Notes: generated by a model from the letters alone, not told the origin. DNA of 64,000 nucleotides from Campylobacterales bacterium (GCA_024278835.1 JAJRSK010000029.1:91031-155030), one strand, 5' to 3'. Counted from the first letter of the stretch, positions 20,601 to 30,352 are shown. Program-made: numbers and translations.

Positions 20601-23197
20601 GGCTCTACTTCTGTATCACCTTTGATAGGCACATTGATAATATTACCCATACCCTTTGTATCAATTTTTTCATAATCCTCACCTTCTTTTGCAGAAATAT
20701 CTACGGTTTTAAAGTCATAAGTGACATCATTAGGCTTTCCACCACTTATATTTACACTGAAGACCATATTTTGTGTACCACTATCACCCTCTGTTTTCGA
20801 AACATCACCAATAGAGATAATCGGCAATAAATTCACCGTGGCATTTGGACACATCGCACCATCGTTTAAGTTCGTTGTTACTGGAGCATTGGATATCGCT
20901 TTTCTCTCTCCTGTACTTGCATCAAACTCATAAAAGCCATCTTCATGATAAAGCACATAAAGCTTTCCATCCACATCACAAAAGATAGTATCTGCCAAAG
21001 ATTTTTGAAATTCATCTCCTATTGTCTGGACGCTACCATCTGCTATTTTGATTTTAACTAACTGTTGTGCACCTGTATCTTTTTCATCTGCCCCTTTATC
21101 ATAGAGCCAATCTTTTCGTATAGCATAAATATACTCTCCGCTTTCATCGATAGTCATATCCACAAATCGCATCGTTTTCTTAAGATAAATAGTTTTTATA
21201 ATCTCTCTTGTCTCTACATCTATCTTGTACAGATTACTTGGTGATGCAAAATCTGAGAGGTAATAATAGGCTTTATTCCCCTCTTTATGTCCAAAAGTCG
21301 CGGCATAGTGTTGTGGGTTATTTGTATGTTTATCAGCTAGTTTATTTATCTTACCCAATTCAGACACTTTTCCTGTTCTATCAATCTTTATCAATTCATC
21401 TTTATAAGTCGCATACAAAAAGTTATCGACCGGATTATATGCCAAAGCATTGTAGGTTTTATTATAAACATCCCCAATCACATCAAATGCAAATGGTGTC
21501 TGCTCACGATTAATCTTATGTAACCACATTTTAGACTCATCTGTACCTTGCTCTGTTCCCATTCTGGAAGCATTTGAAAAGTACATTGTATCATCACAAG
21601 TAAAAGGCACACCACACTCTACCGCATCTCTCTCGCTACCATCTGCATTTTTACCTGCTTTTTCATTGTTATGTATGGTAGAGATATCTTCATCACTCAA
21701 TGCACTATTATATATTTTGACTTCATCTATATTTGCTTTTGTATTAAATATCCCATTGATACTATTTCCTACCCTAAGCACGCCATTAAAATCATCCAAT
21801 ATTCCTAAGTTTGAGACACCAGATACACCATCGACAGGATGAATCATATCTCCCTGGGCAGAATCTACAAAAATTTTCATATTTTCATTTGTATAGGTAA
21901 GTACGATATGATGCCACTTAGCATCATCCATATCTACAGTCACCGTTTGTGAATAGCCATTGACGCTACCATCTGATTGTTTTCTCTCCCCTGAAATTCT
22001 CAATTCATTGTCACTTTCTCTATATCGTAGTTCCACAACGCCACCATCTCCATTCCTAGTGTTGTTTGCATTGACATTGCCTAGTTTAATCAGTTCATGT
22101 GTGGTAGAACCACCTTGAGAATCTATTTTTGTCCAAAAAGAGAGTGTAAAATCATTGGAATCAAGTCCTGTTATTCCTTCTACTTTCATAGCATCATAAT
22201 CACCTGTAAAGTTACCACTTCTATTTATCTGCCCAGTACTCTCAGTTTGAGCACCATTTATTATATTACCATCAAAACCATGACCACTACTATCTTTTAC
22301 TTCGCCACTTGTACCGTCCCATATACACGCATCAAAACGATATTCAGCTATAGTCACTACTGGTGTCGGTTCCGATGCACAAAAAGCGTGGGTTGTTGTA
22401 GCACCACCCGCCTCACCACTCTTATAATTGAGCGTATGTGAAAGCGTAGCTGTCCCCGTGGTTTTATCAAGATTATAGATACTATCTGCCGCAGCAAAAT
22501 AGAGATTTCCTTTGGAATCATTAAAGAGCGCATCAGCATTGGTGAACGTTGCACCTGTTGAAGTCTTTATCATGATAGAGGAGACATCACCACTATCTAC
22601 ATCTATCTTCACCAATTGCGAAGGATTTCCCTGTGCTGTTGTCGCTGTCCAATAAAGAAATCCATCACTCCATGCCAAATCCCCTTCTCCAGCTACACCT
22701 AGTGTATCTACGTAGGCTACAAGTGTAGTCGTTGCAGGTGATGATGGCAAAAACTTCACAACTGCTTTTCTCCCACCTGCCGCATCAACCGTATATAGAT
22801 ATCCTTCTTGGTCGCCTACTAGTTCAAAGTTGGGATGCGCCATATAGTCACCATCACCTATCGTTTCAAAAGAGAGAATTTTACCATTGACAGGATCTAT
22901 CTCAGCCAATACATTAAAGACAACCCCATAAAGTTTTCCATCACTAGTATATGAGATATCCCAAAATGACTCTCTCGTATAGTTACCCAAATTTGAATAG
23001 ATAACAGATTCATTACTGCCACTCTCAGTCTCAGCATCCCAATCAAAAAAGACTAAGCCATTACTTGGATCTACATACTTGCTAATGACTGTTTTTTCTT
23101 GCATTGTTGAGGGAGAACAAGAGAGCGTAATAGCTGAAAGTTGACTCATTGTAAAGATCAACAAAAAGAAAAGAGATGTTATATATTTTGCTATCAT
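17687..23197 (-). CDS. Giant secreted modular protein: signal peptide, DUF6923-like repeats, LamG, two Calx-beta modules, DUF6701/MshQ-like C-terminal region
   Basis: 1836 aa; signal MIAKYITSLFFLLIFTMSQLSA; LamG-like FTLSFWTKIDSQ...DEVKIYNSALSDEDI; Calx-beta-like SVTEGDSGT.../ITEGDSGTKTLNIRIKLDKP...; C-terminal RPKNYMITLTPSTGLKAGEDFNITIEAKD. Confidence 0.85.
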   Translation of the reverse strand: MIAKYITSLFFLLIFTMSQLSAITLSCSPSTMQEKTVISKYVDPSNGLVFFDWDAETESGSNESVIYSNLGNYTRESFWDISYTSDGKLYGVVFNVLAEIDPVNGKILSFETIGDGDYMAHPNFELVGDQEGYLYTVDAAGGRKAVVKFLPSSPATTTLVAYVDTLGVAGEGDLAWSDGFLYWTATTAQGNPSQLVKIDVDSGDVSSIMIKTSTGATFTNADALFNDSKGNLYFAAADSIYNLDKTTGTATLSHTLNYKSGEAGGATTTHAFCASEPTPVVTIAEYRFDACIWDGTSGEVKDSSGHGFDGNIINGAQTESTGQINRSGNFTGDYDAMKVEGITGLDSNDFTLSFWTKIDSQGGSTTHELIKLGNVNANNTRNGDGGVVELRYRESDNELRISGERKQSDGSVNGYSQTVTVDMDDAKWHHIVLTYTNENMKIFVDSAQGDMIHPVDGVSGVSNLGILDDFNGVLRVGNSINGIFNTKANIDEVKIYNSALSDEDISTIHNNEKAGKNADGSERDAVECGVPFTCDDTMYFSNASRMGTEQGTDESKMWLHKINREQTPFAFDVIGDVYNKTYNALAYNPVDNFLYATYKDELIKIDRTGKVSELGKINKLADKHTNNPQHYAATFGHKEGNKAYYYLSDFASPSNLYKIDVETREIIKTIYLKKTMRFVDMTIDESGEYIYAIRKDWLYDKGADEKDTGAQQLVKIKIADGSVQTIGDEFQKSLADTIFCDVDGKLYVLYHEDGFYEFDASTGERKAISNAPVTTNLNDGAMCPNATVNLLPIISIGDVSKTEGDSGTQNMVFSVNISGGKPNDVTYDFKTVDISAKEGEDYEKIDTKGMGNIINVPIKGDTEVEPDEQFKVVLSNVKGALYHDNSLSAVGTILNDDGDSFTCEENAYLFSASDNWKTDNDVNLSLVNFENRSIDFLAKVGEAHINAAGYSVDDDFLYGIEGKSGEAHSIVKIDKNYNVVKRIALPEAYSTNAFADGDVQDGIFYFGWLLKKTDYLYRYDIKNDRFLDPIEMTSESKTVISDFAFNIKDKKLYGVDGTSHELVRINLETKKIDFLGKINFIDNVDKNADNAVITFFDKDGNFYFSQQNGEEMDIYKLFIGDGSSISLDAEYYQKFTGPGSGDGARCADAAMRPDISIDDNLTITEGDSGTKTLNIRIKLDKPAIKDVTFYYETLEGSASKGSDYVYNEGSGIIKKGESETVVGVEVVGDLVTEANEEFLIKLSKIYGAHSKEEEIFGICHILDNDYTKFDAYNKVIEESDRKITTQIVGRAFDLNISMITGSSFDDVNETKAKIVENSDCVEGELSARLSNEAGYVPFSATLVHFPAQSQASKEKRVQLYWYDKLKNVYRQSCSSDSFSIRPKNYMITLTPSTGLKAGEDFNITIEAKDESGNVVTSYNEAADVYALDYNDTKVVSGSTCSLGTLSFSKVPFVNGEAKIIAAKYDDVGALTFKVKEVDGKEFALVDKDDTADSARFISPYQTNSVEFTASKIVLDATFESDSQDQKYVFYAGDETDKMAAKLKATVSMQDAHGNLLSNFKEGCYAKDVSIKATFSGVGEDDLVPVVVYDGKKVPGALNWNTKVLAYDMNSSKFVSNGEGNMTVKINFERAKNEPKNPMQLKLYSVTATQGGVTMTKNKSNDSDAVKNFIYLRANVPSPQAFIGKEANVTVSYEVYMEDSVTKNAFGLENLKESEDMIRWFKISAGLSNDLDFEPMKLLFGASSTTNTAGPSTGTTYLGHTSSSTMTIQVPKLPFRDTVLYKPSTEYLKFDPYNGAVDYHKFKLSLSPDKAKWTGRGEEGLGVDLKSSKRHGDKIDW

Positions 23198-23229
23198 GAT
23201 ATACCTACTTAATAAATTTACTAAGTGTA

Positions 23230-23256
23230 ATATCGACCAAAATCAGGAAAAGTTTA
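23230..23256 (-). promoter_or_regulatory. Predicted sigma-28 (FliA) promoter for the 17687-23197 gene
   Basis: Minus strand TAAACTTT-N11-GTCGATAT against consensus TAAAGTTT-N11-GCCGATAA; ATG at 23197 follows with AGG SD. Confidence 0.75.
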
Positions 23257-23340
23257 ATAAAAAGTAAATAAAAGTTATCTTTTTCTTGGGAGAATACACA
23301 GTAGAAGCACAAAAAGTGCTTCTATACATGATAGGGAAGT

Positions 23341-26300
23341 TTACCAGTCTATTTTTTGTTCACCATTGCCTTTATAGGCTTTTTGGTCAACTATCATTCC
23401 AAGGTCACCTTTACCCGTCCATTTGGCAGAGTCAGGATTAAAGCGTATTTTAAAATGTTGGTCTTTAACTATCGTACTATATCTATCATAGCGTAGATAG
23501 CCAAAGCTTGGTGTATACCGGATGATATTACTATGGGGCAAGGTCTCAACCTCTATCGTTATCATATCTCTACTGGTGTGTGCAACTGTGACACCAGTAT
23601 CAAAAACACTTTTGGCATCATGATAATCCATGTTGGTATCAGGAGTGATGATATACCAATTGATACTATCTTTGCTCTCTGGTGCACTGGCTAACCCAAA
23701 TAACGCACGATCACTCTCTTTACTATAGACCTCGTAGTCTACATGTGCTTGCATACTTTTTCCTATCACACTTTGATCACTCACATGTGCCCGAAGGTAG
23801 ACAAAAGTCACACCTTTATCTTCATCATCAGCACTAGATACCCCTCCTGTGGTTGTCGTATTGATATCGGTGATTGTAAATTTCATAGGCTCTAGTGCCT
23901 TGTTGTTCACTCGTTGAAAGTTTATGCGTACTGTCTCGTTTCCTTCACCATCACTAAAACCACCCTTTAATACTTTAAAAGAAAATGTCTTAGATGCAAC
24001 ATCAGTCAGTGGCACGGTGTAAGCTACAGCACTATCTATCTGTGGTGTGATACTCTGTGCAACGCCTTCTATGTCAAAGTCTATTTTTACTGTTACATCT
24101 TCTGCATAACAACCATCTCTAAAGTTTGTGACTGTGACATTGTTTTCATCTTGCGCTTTTATCTTTACAGTGAGAGGTGCTGCCATCTCTGAGAGGTTTG
24201 AGTCATAAAATGTATAGAGACTTGAGCCATTTTTAAAATCCCAACTCATCGCTATATTTGACGGTGAAAACTTCGGTGTTTGTAAGGAATCATCGACTAT
24301 ATATCTATGCTCATTAGAACCATCATTTTTATCTACTACTGCAAACTCTGTATCAGCATCTTTTACTTCATACGCTTTTAAATCTAGCTGTCCCACATTG
24401 TCATACTGAGAAACGATAGTAGCAACACCATGCGTAAATGCCACATTAGGTGCAGTTAGTATCCCACGCACACATCCATGACCATTGGCGATCAATGTCT
24501 CATTATAGTCAAGCTTATAAACTGAGACATTTTCATCATAATTTGGTACTGTGCCACCCAAGGCATCTAAGGCTTTTATCGTGATATTAAAATCCCGTCC
24601 TGCTACCAAGCCTCCAGGTGTCTGAATCGTCATATCATAGCGTTTTGGGCGGATAGCAAAGGCATCTGTGGCATTGACCTCTTTAGTGATATTGGATTCG
24701 TTGAGATAGCTTATCTTCACATAAGTATATTTACTCGCTTTAGAAATCTTACCAAAATCTACCGTATAAGGGTTTGCTTTAGTGAAGTTTACATCTACAA
24801 AATCATGTAGCATACTATTATCATCTTTTGAGAAGAGCCCCGCTTTGATATTGGTGAAAACATTCTCTGTCAAATCACTACCAGTTCTATTGACACTAGC
24901 GATATGGAGTGAGATATCTTCATTGACGATTTTAGTACGTATATTTCGACTCGTTAGATTGCTATCCATATCCCAAGCATCATAAAGGCTACCACGCTTG
25001 ATAATGATTTCATAATCCTCGACTTCTCCATCATTTTTGATACCATAAGAGTCACTCTCTAAAGTAGCCATATCATCTGTAGTCACTCGAAATCTTGCGT
25101 ATGTCACACCCTCTTGGATATCATTTGGAACAGACCACGTAAGTGTCAAAACTTGACTATTTTTACGAAACACACGTTTGCTAACACCCTCAACCATCTC
25201 AAAACGACCATTTCTATTGAAGTCTATCCAACCCACCACATTGGCAGTTTTATTTGTGTCATTTTGCACAGCCATTGTGAGGCTGTAATGATACATCGAA
25301 GTAAAGAGAGGTTTAATGCCCCCTACAATGCCATTGTCATTATCCAGATTTCCCTCTTTTGCATCACTTTCAGAGGAGACATTATCTGCCCAGAGACCAG
25401 CGCCAAAAAAGAGTTTTGCACCTGTTTGTGGAATCTTATGTCTTGGACCATTATCACTAGTGAGGGTTTTGTAGTTGAGCATACTTGTGCCATCCCCACT
25501 ATTATAGGTACTTGTATCGGGGGCATCTCCATAATCTATATAAATAGGTTTATCATTACAACGTCCACCATCGATGTTGACGTGCTTGACATCACTATTG
25601 ATTAATGAAGAAAATTTTAATGAACGAATATTTTCTTTGTCACTCAAATCAATTCTATAGATATCACGAGAAGTATTTTTAATCGCATAAAAGAAACCAG
25701 CGGCATCAAAGAAGCTTGACCCAAAAGTATCAGTCGCTGCATCCACCGCATTGTTTTTTATCAATTTTGTATGCTTAGACGTTAAATCAATTTTATACAA
25801 ATCATTATCTTTTTCTATCGCATACAACTGCTTATCGATAGGATTAAATGCCATATCAGCGATAGCGATAGAACCAACAGAAAAGTTATCAAGCAGAGAA
25901 AGAAAAGTGTCTGATTGGGGGTCAATATCTATGATATAAATACGCCCCCCTCCATAGAGATAAAGTTGACCATCATCATCTATATCTCCAACATAAAAGC
26001 CCTTTCCTTTTAACGCGTCGATAGGACCAAAAACTTCTTGGGCATAATCCCCCGCTTTGGTTTTACCCACACGCAGTAAGGTTCCATCTTTTTTAGTCTG
26101 ATTATAGCCCCAAATGTAACCATCTTTTTTATTCATCCCAAAACCATTGATACCACCAGCACTTGCATCCATCTCATAACGTTGATTGGTTCCTGTCGCT
26201 AAATCTACCTCAAAAACATACTTATTATCATCTATAATAATCGCTTCTTCTTTACAACCTATAGGTGCCAGACAAGTTTTTTCAACCCTCGGGCTACCAT

Positions 26301-29300
26301 CATAGTTTTTACCGGCAAGTTCATTGTGGTAGAGTGCATCTCGTTTCGTCTGATCTATTGCCATAGTAAAAAAGAGTACTTCATCTATCTTACCCTGAAA
26401 TAACGCCGCGCCATCCCAGTTAGTTTTGCCTATCATGATATCATCTAGTCCATTCTCTGTTAATGAGGAGATGGACGTATCACTATCTTTGCTACCATTG
26501 ATATACCAAGTGATTTTATCAGCATTTTTTTGGAGTATCACATGACTCCAACTATCTGCAACCAAAGCATGTTGACTAGTGAGTGAGTCAGGGTTTATGC
26601 TATCGTTTTTTAGATTGACATTTAGTTTATTGTCCTTAGTTAGATACACTTCTATCTGTTTACTCAAAACTGCCATATAGGATGTAGTTCGCTCTACCGA
26701 TGCTGGATTTATCCAAAAAGAGATCGTAAAATCATCTCGAAGATTAAAATCACTCTCTGCTTTGATATACTCTTTCCCTGAAAATAATGCATAACGACCT
26801 ACTTGTCCACCCTCATCAGTTTGCGCACCATTTAAAGCTTGCCCTGCACTATTGCCTATAGTATCTATAACTTCACCCTCTTTGCCATACCATGCACAAC
26901 TCTCAAAACGGTACTGACTCGTCGGACACGCTGAAACATCTCTCTCACTTCCATCACTATTTTTAGCACTTTTCTCATTGTGATAAATGCTTGTCACATC
27001 GCTAGCATTTAAAACTGTACTGTAAACTTTTACTTCATCAATGCCACCTTGAAAATAGTTATTGATATGTAGTGACGCACCTATCGTAAAAGGACTTCCC
27101 TTCGCTTGATCTAGTTTTCCACCATTCTTCCAAGTTGTTGTATCAGTAAAGTCATTTTCATCAATAGTGACTTTTAAACTATTTCCATCATAACTGACTG
27201 CTACAAAATGCCACGCATCTACACTAATACCATTTCCGATATTTACTTGCGTATCTCGCCCCTTTGTGTCTAAATAAACATGCAAGCTTCCATTTGGGTT
27301 TATCCCAATTTCCAGATTGTCATTATGACCATCAGATGCCTTTGCAAATAGTGTGTTTTTTGTCTTGTGATTTGTTGCATCATTTGTTAATTTTGAGGGT
27401 TTTACCCATGCGATAATCGTAAAAGTATCATTAATGTCATTGAGTATATCTCCTGCATCAATATAACTTTCACCTGTAAAATAACCACTTCTATTGACAA
27501 TCGCATCATTATCTGTTCTTGCATTATTTTTCGCCGTTGCATGATGACCGTTTAACTCTTTGACTTCATCAACTATGCCATGCCATGCACATTCATCTAA
27601 ACGATATTCCAACTTTGCTTCTGGTAATGATTGAGCATAATTTAGTGGATAATTACTACCAAATTCTGAACTATTGTTGGCACTATCTCTGGCAATAGCT
27701 GTTAAGATATCTGTACCTTCAACGTTCACAACTGCGGGGACATCAACATCAACACTAAATGTACCATCATCTTTTGTAACAAATTCATTGATATAGTATC
27801 GCCCTTCACCATGTGCAGTATCTTGACCATCTCCTTCTTCTATTTCACCTACATTGTTAGCATCATTATCTGCCTTATACAGTTCAATATGCATTTTCTC
27901 TTTAATCTTTTTCCCAATAGTCCCCACATATCCTTCTAAATGGAGAGTCGAAGCATCCTTACTTATATGTGTAAACACAGGATAATCAAGTTCTTCATTA
28001 GCTTTAGAACCTTGTTTTACACCATCATTGGCATTCACCCCATCACCATTTCTATTTCCACTTGTTCTCTTATCGATATCTATACTCAAACCACCATTAT
28101 TATAAGTGACATTTTTAGAGATTTTATTTTGATTTTTGTCACCTACTAATACTATTGCTGCTGCTGAATGATTTTTAATCACATTTTTTTCAATAGTATT
28201 ATTTTCACCATAAATACGTATTGCCCCATTTTCACCAAGATTTTCTTCAGAGTTATCCTGACCATTGGCAATCAGCGTATTATTGCGTATCGTCACTACA
28301 CTAGGAGAGTTCCAACTCTCTATTCCATATGCTGCAGCGCCTTCTATTCTATTGTTTTCAATGATGATATCGGAACCTTGGCTCTCTTCAGTTGTGATAG
28401 CATCACCTGTGGCAGTCATGGAAGCTTTATAAAAATCATTTCCTGCGATATAGGCATTATTTCCAGCCCAAATACCACCATAAACTGTATAAGCGATATA
28501 ATTATCCCTCATCACGGTAACATTGGTTGTATTTTGAAAGATTGCATTATTAAGTCGTTTTCCAGCCCCTGCATCGCTACCATCAGCACGCACACCAAGT
28601 AGATTTTCAGAGATAACACTATTTGCACCACTATTGACTAAAATACCAGCAACTTTACTTGCCCCTTCTTGATTATCTTTTGTACCATTAAAAAGTGCTA
28701 TGTGTCGAATATGTACATTATCTGCATCTATCACAATAACACCACCCAGGGTACTATTTACCATCTCAATTTTATCATTTGCATCAATCTCTAATTTTGT
28801 CGTTTTATAGCTAGGTAAATGATTTTCATCACCACTAGCTTCGATACCATCATCACCCGCACCAACAACATCACCGCTATGTCCTACCGTTGTATCAGCA
28901 ACCAAACCATCCAAAACCAATCCATCATCACTAATACGAGGCAAAGGACTTTCTAGTCTTATTTTTAATACCTTGCTATCAAGTGGCATCACAAGAAGGT
29001 GGTTTTCACCAGAAATAGCATTAGCATTTTGGATAAATTGTCGAAACGTTCCCTGAGAAGAGTGATTTTGACTATTATCATCATCGTTATCTTTATCTGT
29101 CGTCATGACATTAAAAGAGAAACCAAAATCTACATCACTAACATCCGCACCGATAAGATGCACTAAAGCAATATGCTCCGCATTTTCAATATTTGAGATA
29201 TCATCGGAGATGCCACTTCTTCTACCACCATAACAAGCTCCCGCCACACCTAAGACTTTTGTACCACCATGGCCATCAGCACAGAATCCACCCTTAGGTC

Positions 29301-30294
29301 CCCATGTCTGCTCTGCCCAGACATCTCCTTGTGATTTGTTACTATTATAGGTGTGTTTTGCAGGAAAAGTTTTGGAATCCACAATAACAAAATAGTCACC
29401 ATCTTCGACATCAAAATGATACTTTCCATTACCTATGCTGTTTTCATCTGCTGAATCGACTAAGGTATCTAATTCATCTATCTGCCCATTTCCGTTATCT
29501 TTATAGAGATAAACATTTACTTTATTTTTAGAGACTTGATCACCTGAAGCATTGTTGATATGCTCATCACCATCGGCAAATAAGTCACCAGAAATATCTT
29601 CAAAGATAGTCCCTTCTATACGGTGCGTTGGCGCAGCTATTATATTTTCATCATTATAAGAGACATTTTTAAAATATAAAGAGTTGTATCTATCCCGTCC
29701 ATAAGCATTTTTTGCTCCGATACGATAGACTATTTTTGAGACATTATCATAAGTGGCTGTGATGATATTTCTAGTCTCTGTTACAGTAATACCCGATACA
29801 TTTGCTGTATTTTCGGGAATGACATATAAGCCAACGTCATCATTACTTACACGCAACCTAGTAGGGTTTTCTAAACTATATGAAGAAGGAGATGATAAAG
29901 AAATATACTCTTTAATACTGCCACCATTTCCATCGATATCTGCACCTGTAGCTTTAAATGAGATTGATTTAAGATTCGTTGTGCCTGCTTCTACAAAAGA
30001 GATTTCAAAGTCAACACTTGAGTTACTATTATATCCTGATTTTAGTGTTGGCTGAAACGCATCACCTAGACCTAAATTATCTTTATCGAGTTCTTTAACA
30101 CTTGCACCATGATTAAACTTTAGTATTTTGACTAAAGCATCTATATTTGAAGTAACATTCCTAAATCTATAAACCGCACCCACGCTCTTAGAAGAACCGG
30201 ACTCTAGACTCGGATTTTTAAAGCTAAGTTCTGTTGCCAAGGCTTGCAAGGAAAAGAACAGCAGTAAGAGTGGAATAAGAAATATTTTTTTCAT
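23341..30294 (-). CDS. Giant secreted modular protein: SdrD/Cna-B-like, right-handed beta-helix, two LamG, DUF6923-like, GEVED, DUF6701/MshQ-like C-terminal region
   Basis: ORF track starts at 30342, but SD AGG plus ATG at 30294 gives signal peptide MKKIFLIPLLLLFFSLQALA; GEVED-like WIDFNRNGRFEMVEG...DGEVEDYEI; beta-helix NSVISENLLGVRADGSDAG; LamG FTIIAWVKPSKL and FTISFWINPAS. Confidence 0.85.
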   Translation of the reverse strand: MKKIFLIPLLLLFFSLQALATELSFKNPSLESGSSKSVGAVYRFRNVTSNIDALVKILKFNHGASVKELDKDNLGLGDAFQPTLKSGYNSNSSVDFEISFVEAGTTNLKSISFKATGADIDGNGGSIKEYISLSSPSSYSLENPTRLRVSNDDVGLYVIPENTANVSGITVTETRNIITATYDNVSKIVYRIGAKNAYGRDRYNSLYFKNVSYNDENIIAAPTHRIEGTIFEDISGDLFADGDEHINNASGDQVSKNKVNVYLYKDNGNGQIDELDTLVDSADENSIGNGKYHFDVEDGDYFVIVDSKTFPAKHTYNSNKSQGDVWAEQTWGPKGGFCADGHGGTKVLGVAGACYGGRRSGISDDISNIENAEHIALVHLIGADVSDVDFGFSFNVMTTDKDNDDDNSQNHSSQGTFRQFIQNANAISGENHLLVMPLDSKVLKIRLESPLPRISDDGLVLDGLVADTTVGHSGDVVGAGDDGIEASGDENHLPSYKTTKLEIDANDKIEMVNSTLGGVIVIDADNVHIRHIALFNGTKDNQEGASKVAGILVNSGANSVISENLLGVRADGSDAGAGKRLNNAIFQNTTNVTVMRDNYIAYTVYGGIWAGNNAYIAGNDFYKASMTATGDAITTEESQGSDIIIENNRIEGAAAYGIESWNSPSVVTIRNNTLIANGQDNSEENLGENGAIRIYGENNTIEKNVIKNHSAAAIVLVGDKNQNKISKNVTYNNGGLSIDIDKRTSGNRNGDGVNANDGVKQGSKANEELDYPVFTHISKDASTLHLEGYVGTIGKKIKEKMHIELYKADNDANNVGEIEEGDGQDTAHGEGRYYINEFVTKDDGTFSVDVDVPAVVNVEGTDILTAIARDSANNSSEFGSNYPLNYAQSLPEAKLEYRLDECAWHGIVDEVKELNGHHATAKNNARTDNDAIVNRSGYFTGESYIDAGDILNDINDTFTIIAWVKPSKLTNDATNHKTKNTLFAKASDGHNDNLEIGINPNGSLHVYLDTKGRDTQVNIGNGISVDAWHFVAVSYDGNSLKVTIDENDFTDTTTWKNGGKLDQAKGSPFTIGASLHINNYFQGGIDEVKVYSTVLNASDVTSIYHNEKSAKNSDGSERDVSACPTSQYRFESCAWYGKEGEVIDTIGNSAGQALNGAQTDEGGQVGRYALFSGKEYIKAESDFNLRDDFTISFWINPASVERTTSYMAVLSKQIEVYLTKDNKLNVNLKNDSINPDSLTSQHALVADSWSHVILQKNADKITWYINGSKDSDTSISSLTENGLDDIMIGKTNWDGAALFQGKIDEVLFFTMAIDQTKRDALYHNELAGKNYDGSPRVEKTCLAPIGCKEEAIIIDDNKYVFEVDLATGTNQRYEMDASAGGINGFGMNKKDGYIWGYNQTKKDGTLLRVGKTKAGDYAQEVFGPIDALKGKGFYVGDIDDDGQLYLYGGGRIYIIDIDPQSDTFLSLLDNFSVGSIAIADMAFNPIDKQLYAIEKDNDLYKIDLTSKHTKLIKNNAVDAATDTFGSSFFDAAGFFYAIKNTSRDIYRIDLSDKENIRSLKFSSLINSDVKHVNIDGGRCNDKPIYIDYGDAPDTSTYNSGDGTSMLNYKTLTSDNGPRHKIPQTGAKLFFGAGLWADNVSSESDAKEGNLDNDNGIVGGIKPLFTSMYHYSLTMAVQNDTNKTANVVGWIDFNRNGRFEMVEGVSKRVFRKNSQVLTLTWSVPNDIQEGVTYARFRVTTDDMATLESDSYGIKNDGEVEDYEIIIKRGSLYDAWDMDSNLTSRNIRTKIVNEDISLHIASVNRTGSDLTENVFTNIKAGLFSKDDNSMLHDFVDVNFTKANPYTVDFGKISKASKYTYVKISYLNESNITKEVNATDAFAIRPKRYDMTIQTPGGLVAGRDFNITIKALDALGGTVPNYDENVSVYKLDYNETLIANGHGCVRGILTAPNVAFTHGVATIVSQYDNVGQLDLKAYEVKDADTEFAVVDKNDGSNEHRYIVDDSLQTPKFSPSNIAMSWDFKNGSSLYTFYDSNLSEMAAPLTVKIKAQDENNVTVTNFRDGCYAEDVTVKIDFDIEGVAQSITPQIDSAVAYTVPLTDVASKTFSFKVLKGGFSDGEGNETVRINFQRVNNKALEPMKFTITDINTTTTGGVSSADDEDKGVTFVYLRAHVSDQSVIGKSMQAHVDYEVYSKESDRALFGLASAPESKDSINWYIITPDTNMDYHDAKSVFDTGVTVAHTSRDMITIEVETLPHSNIIRYTPSFGYLRYDRYSTIVKDQHFKIRFNPDSAKWTGKGDLGMIVDQKAYKGNGEQKIDW

Positions 30295-30325
30295 CGATTT
30301 ACCTAAAAAAGTTTTATTGAAACTA

Positions 30326-30352
30326 ATATCGACAATTTTCAAAAAAACTTTA
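30326..30352 (-). promoter_or_regulatory. Predicted sigma-28 (FliA) promoter for the 23341-30294 gene
   Basis: Minus strand TAAAGTTT-N11-GTCGATAT; -35 exact, spacing exact, -10 at 6/8 of the E. coli consensus. Confidence 0.8.

Noticed and set aside
18192-30055. Numerous 60-160 aa plus-strand ORFs opposite the giant genes
   Set aside because: All lie antisense to long ORFs with clear domains; composition typical of the reverse strand.
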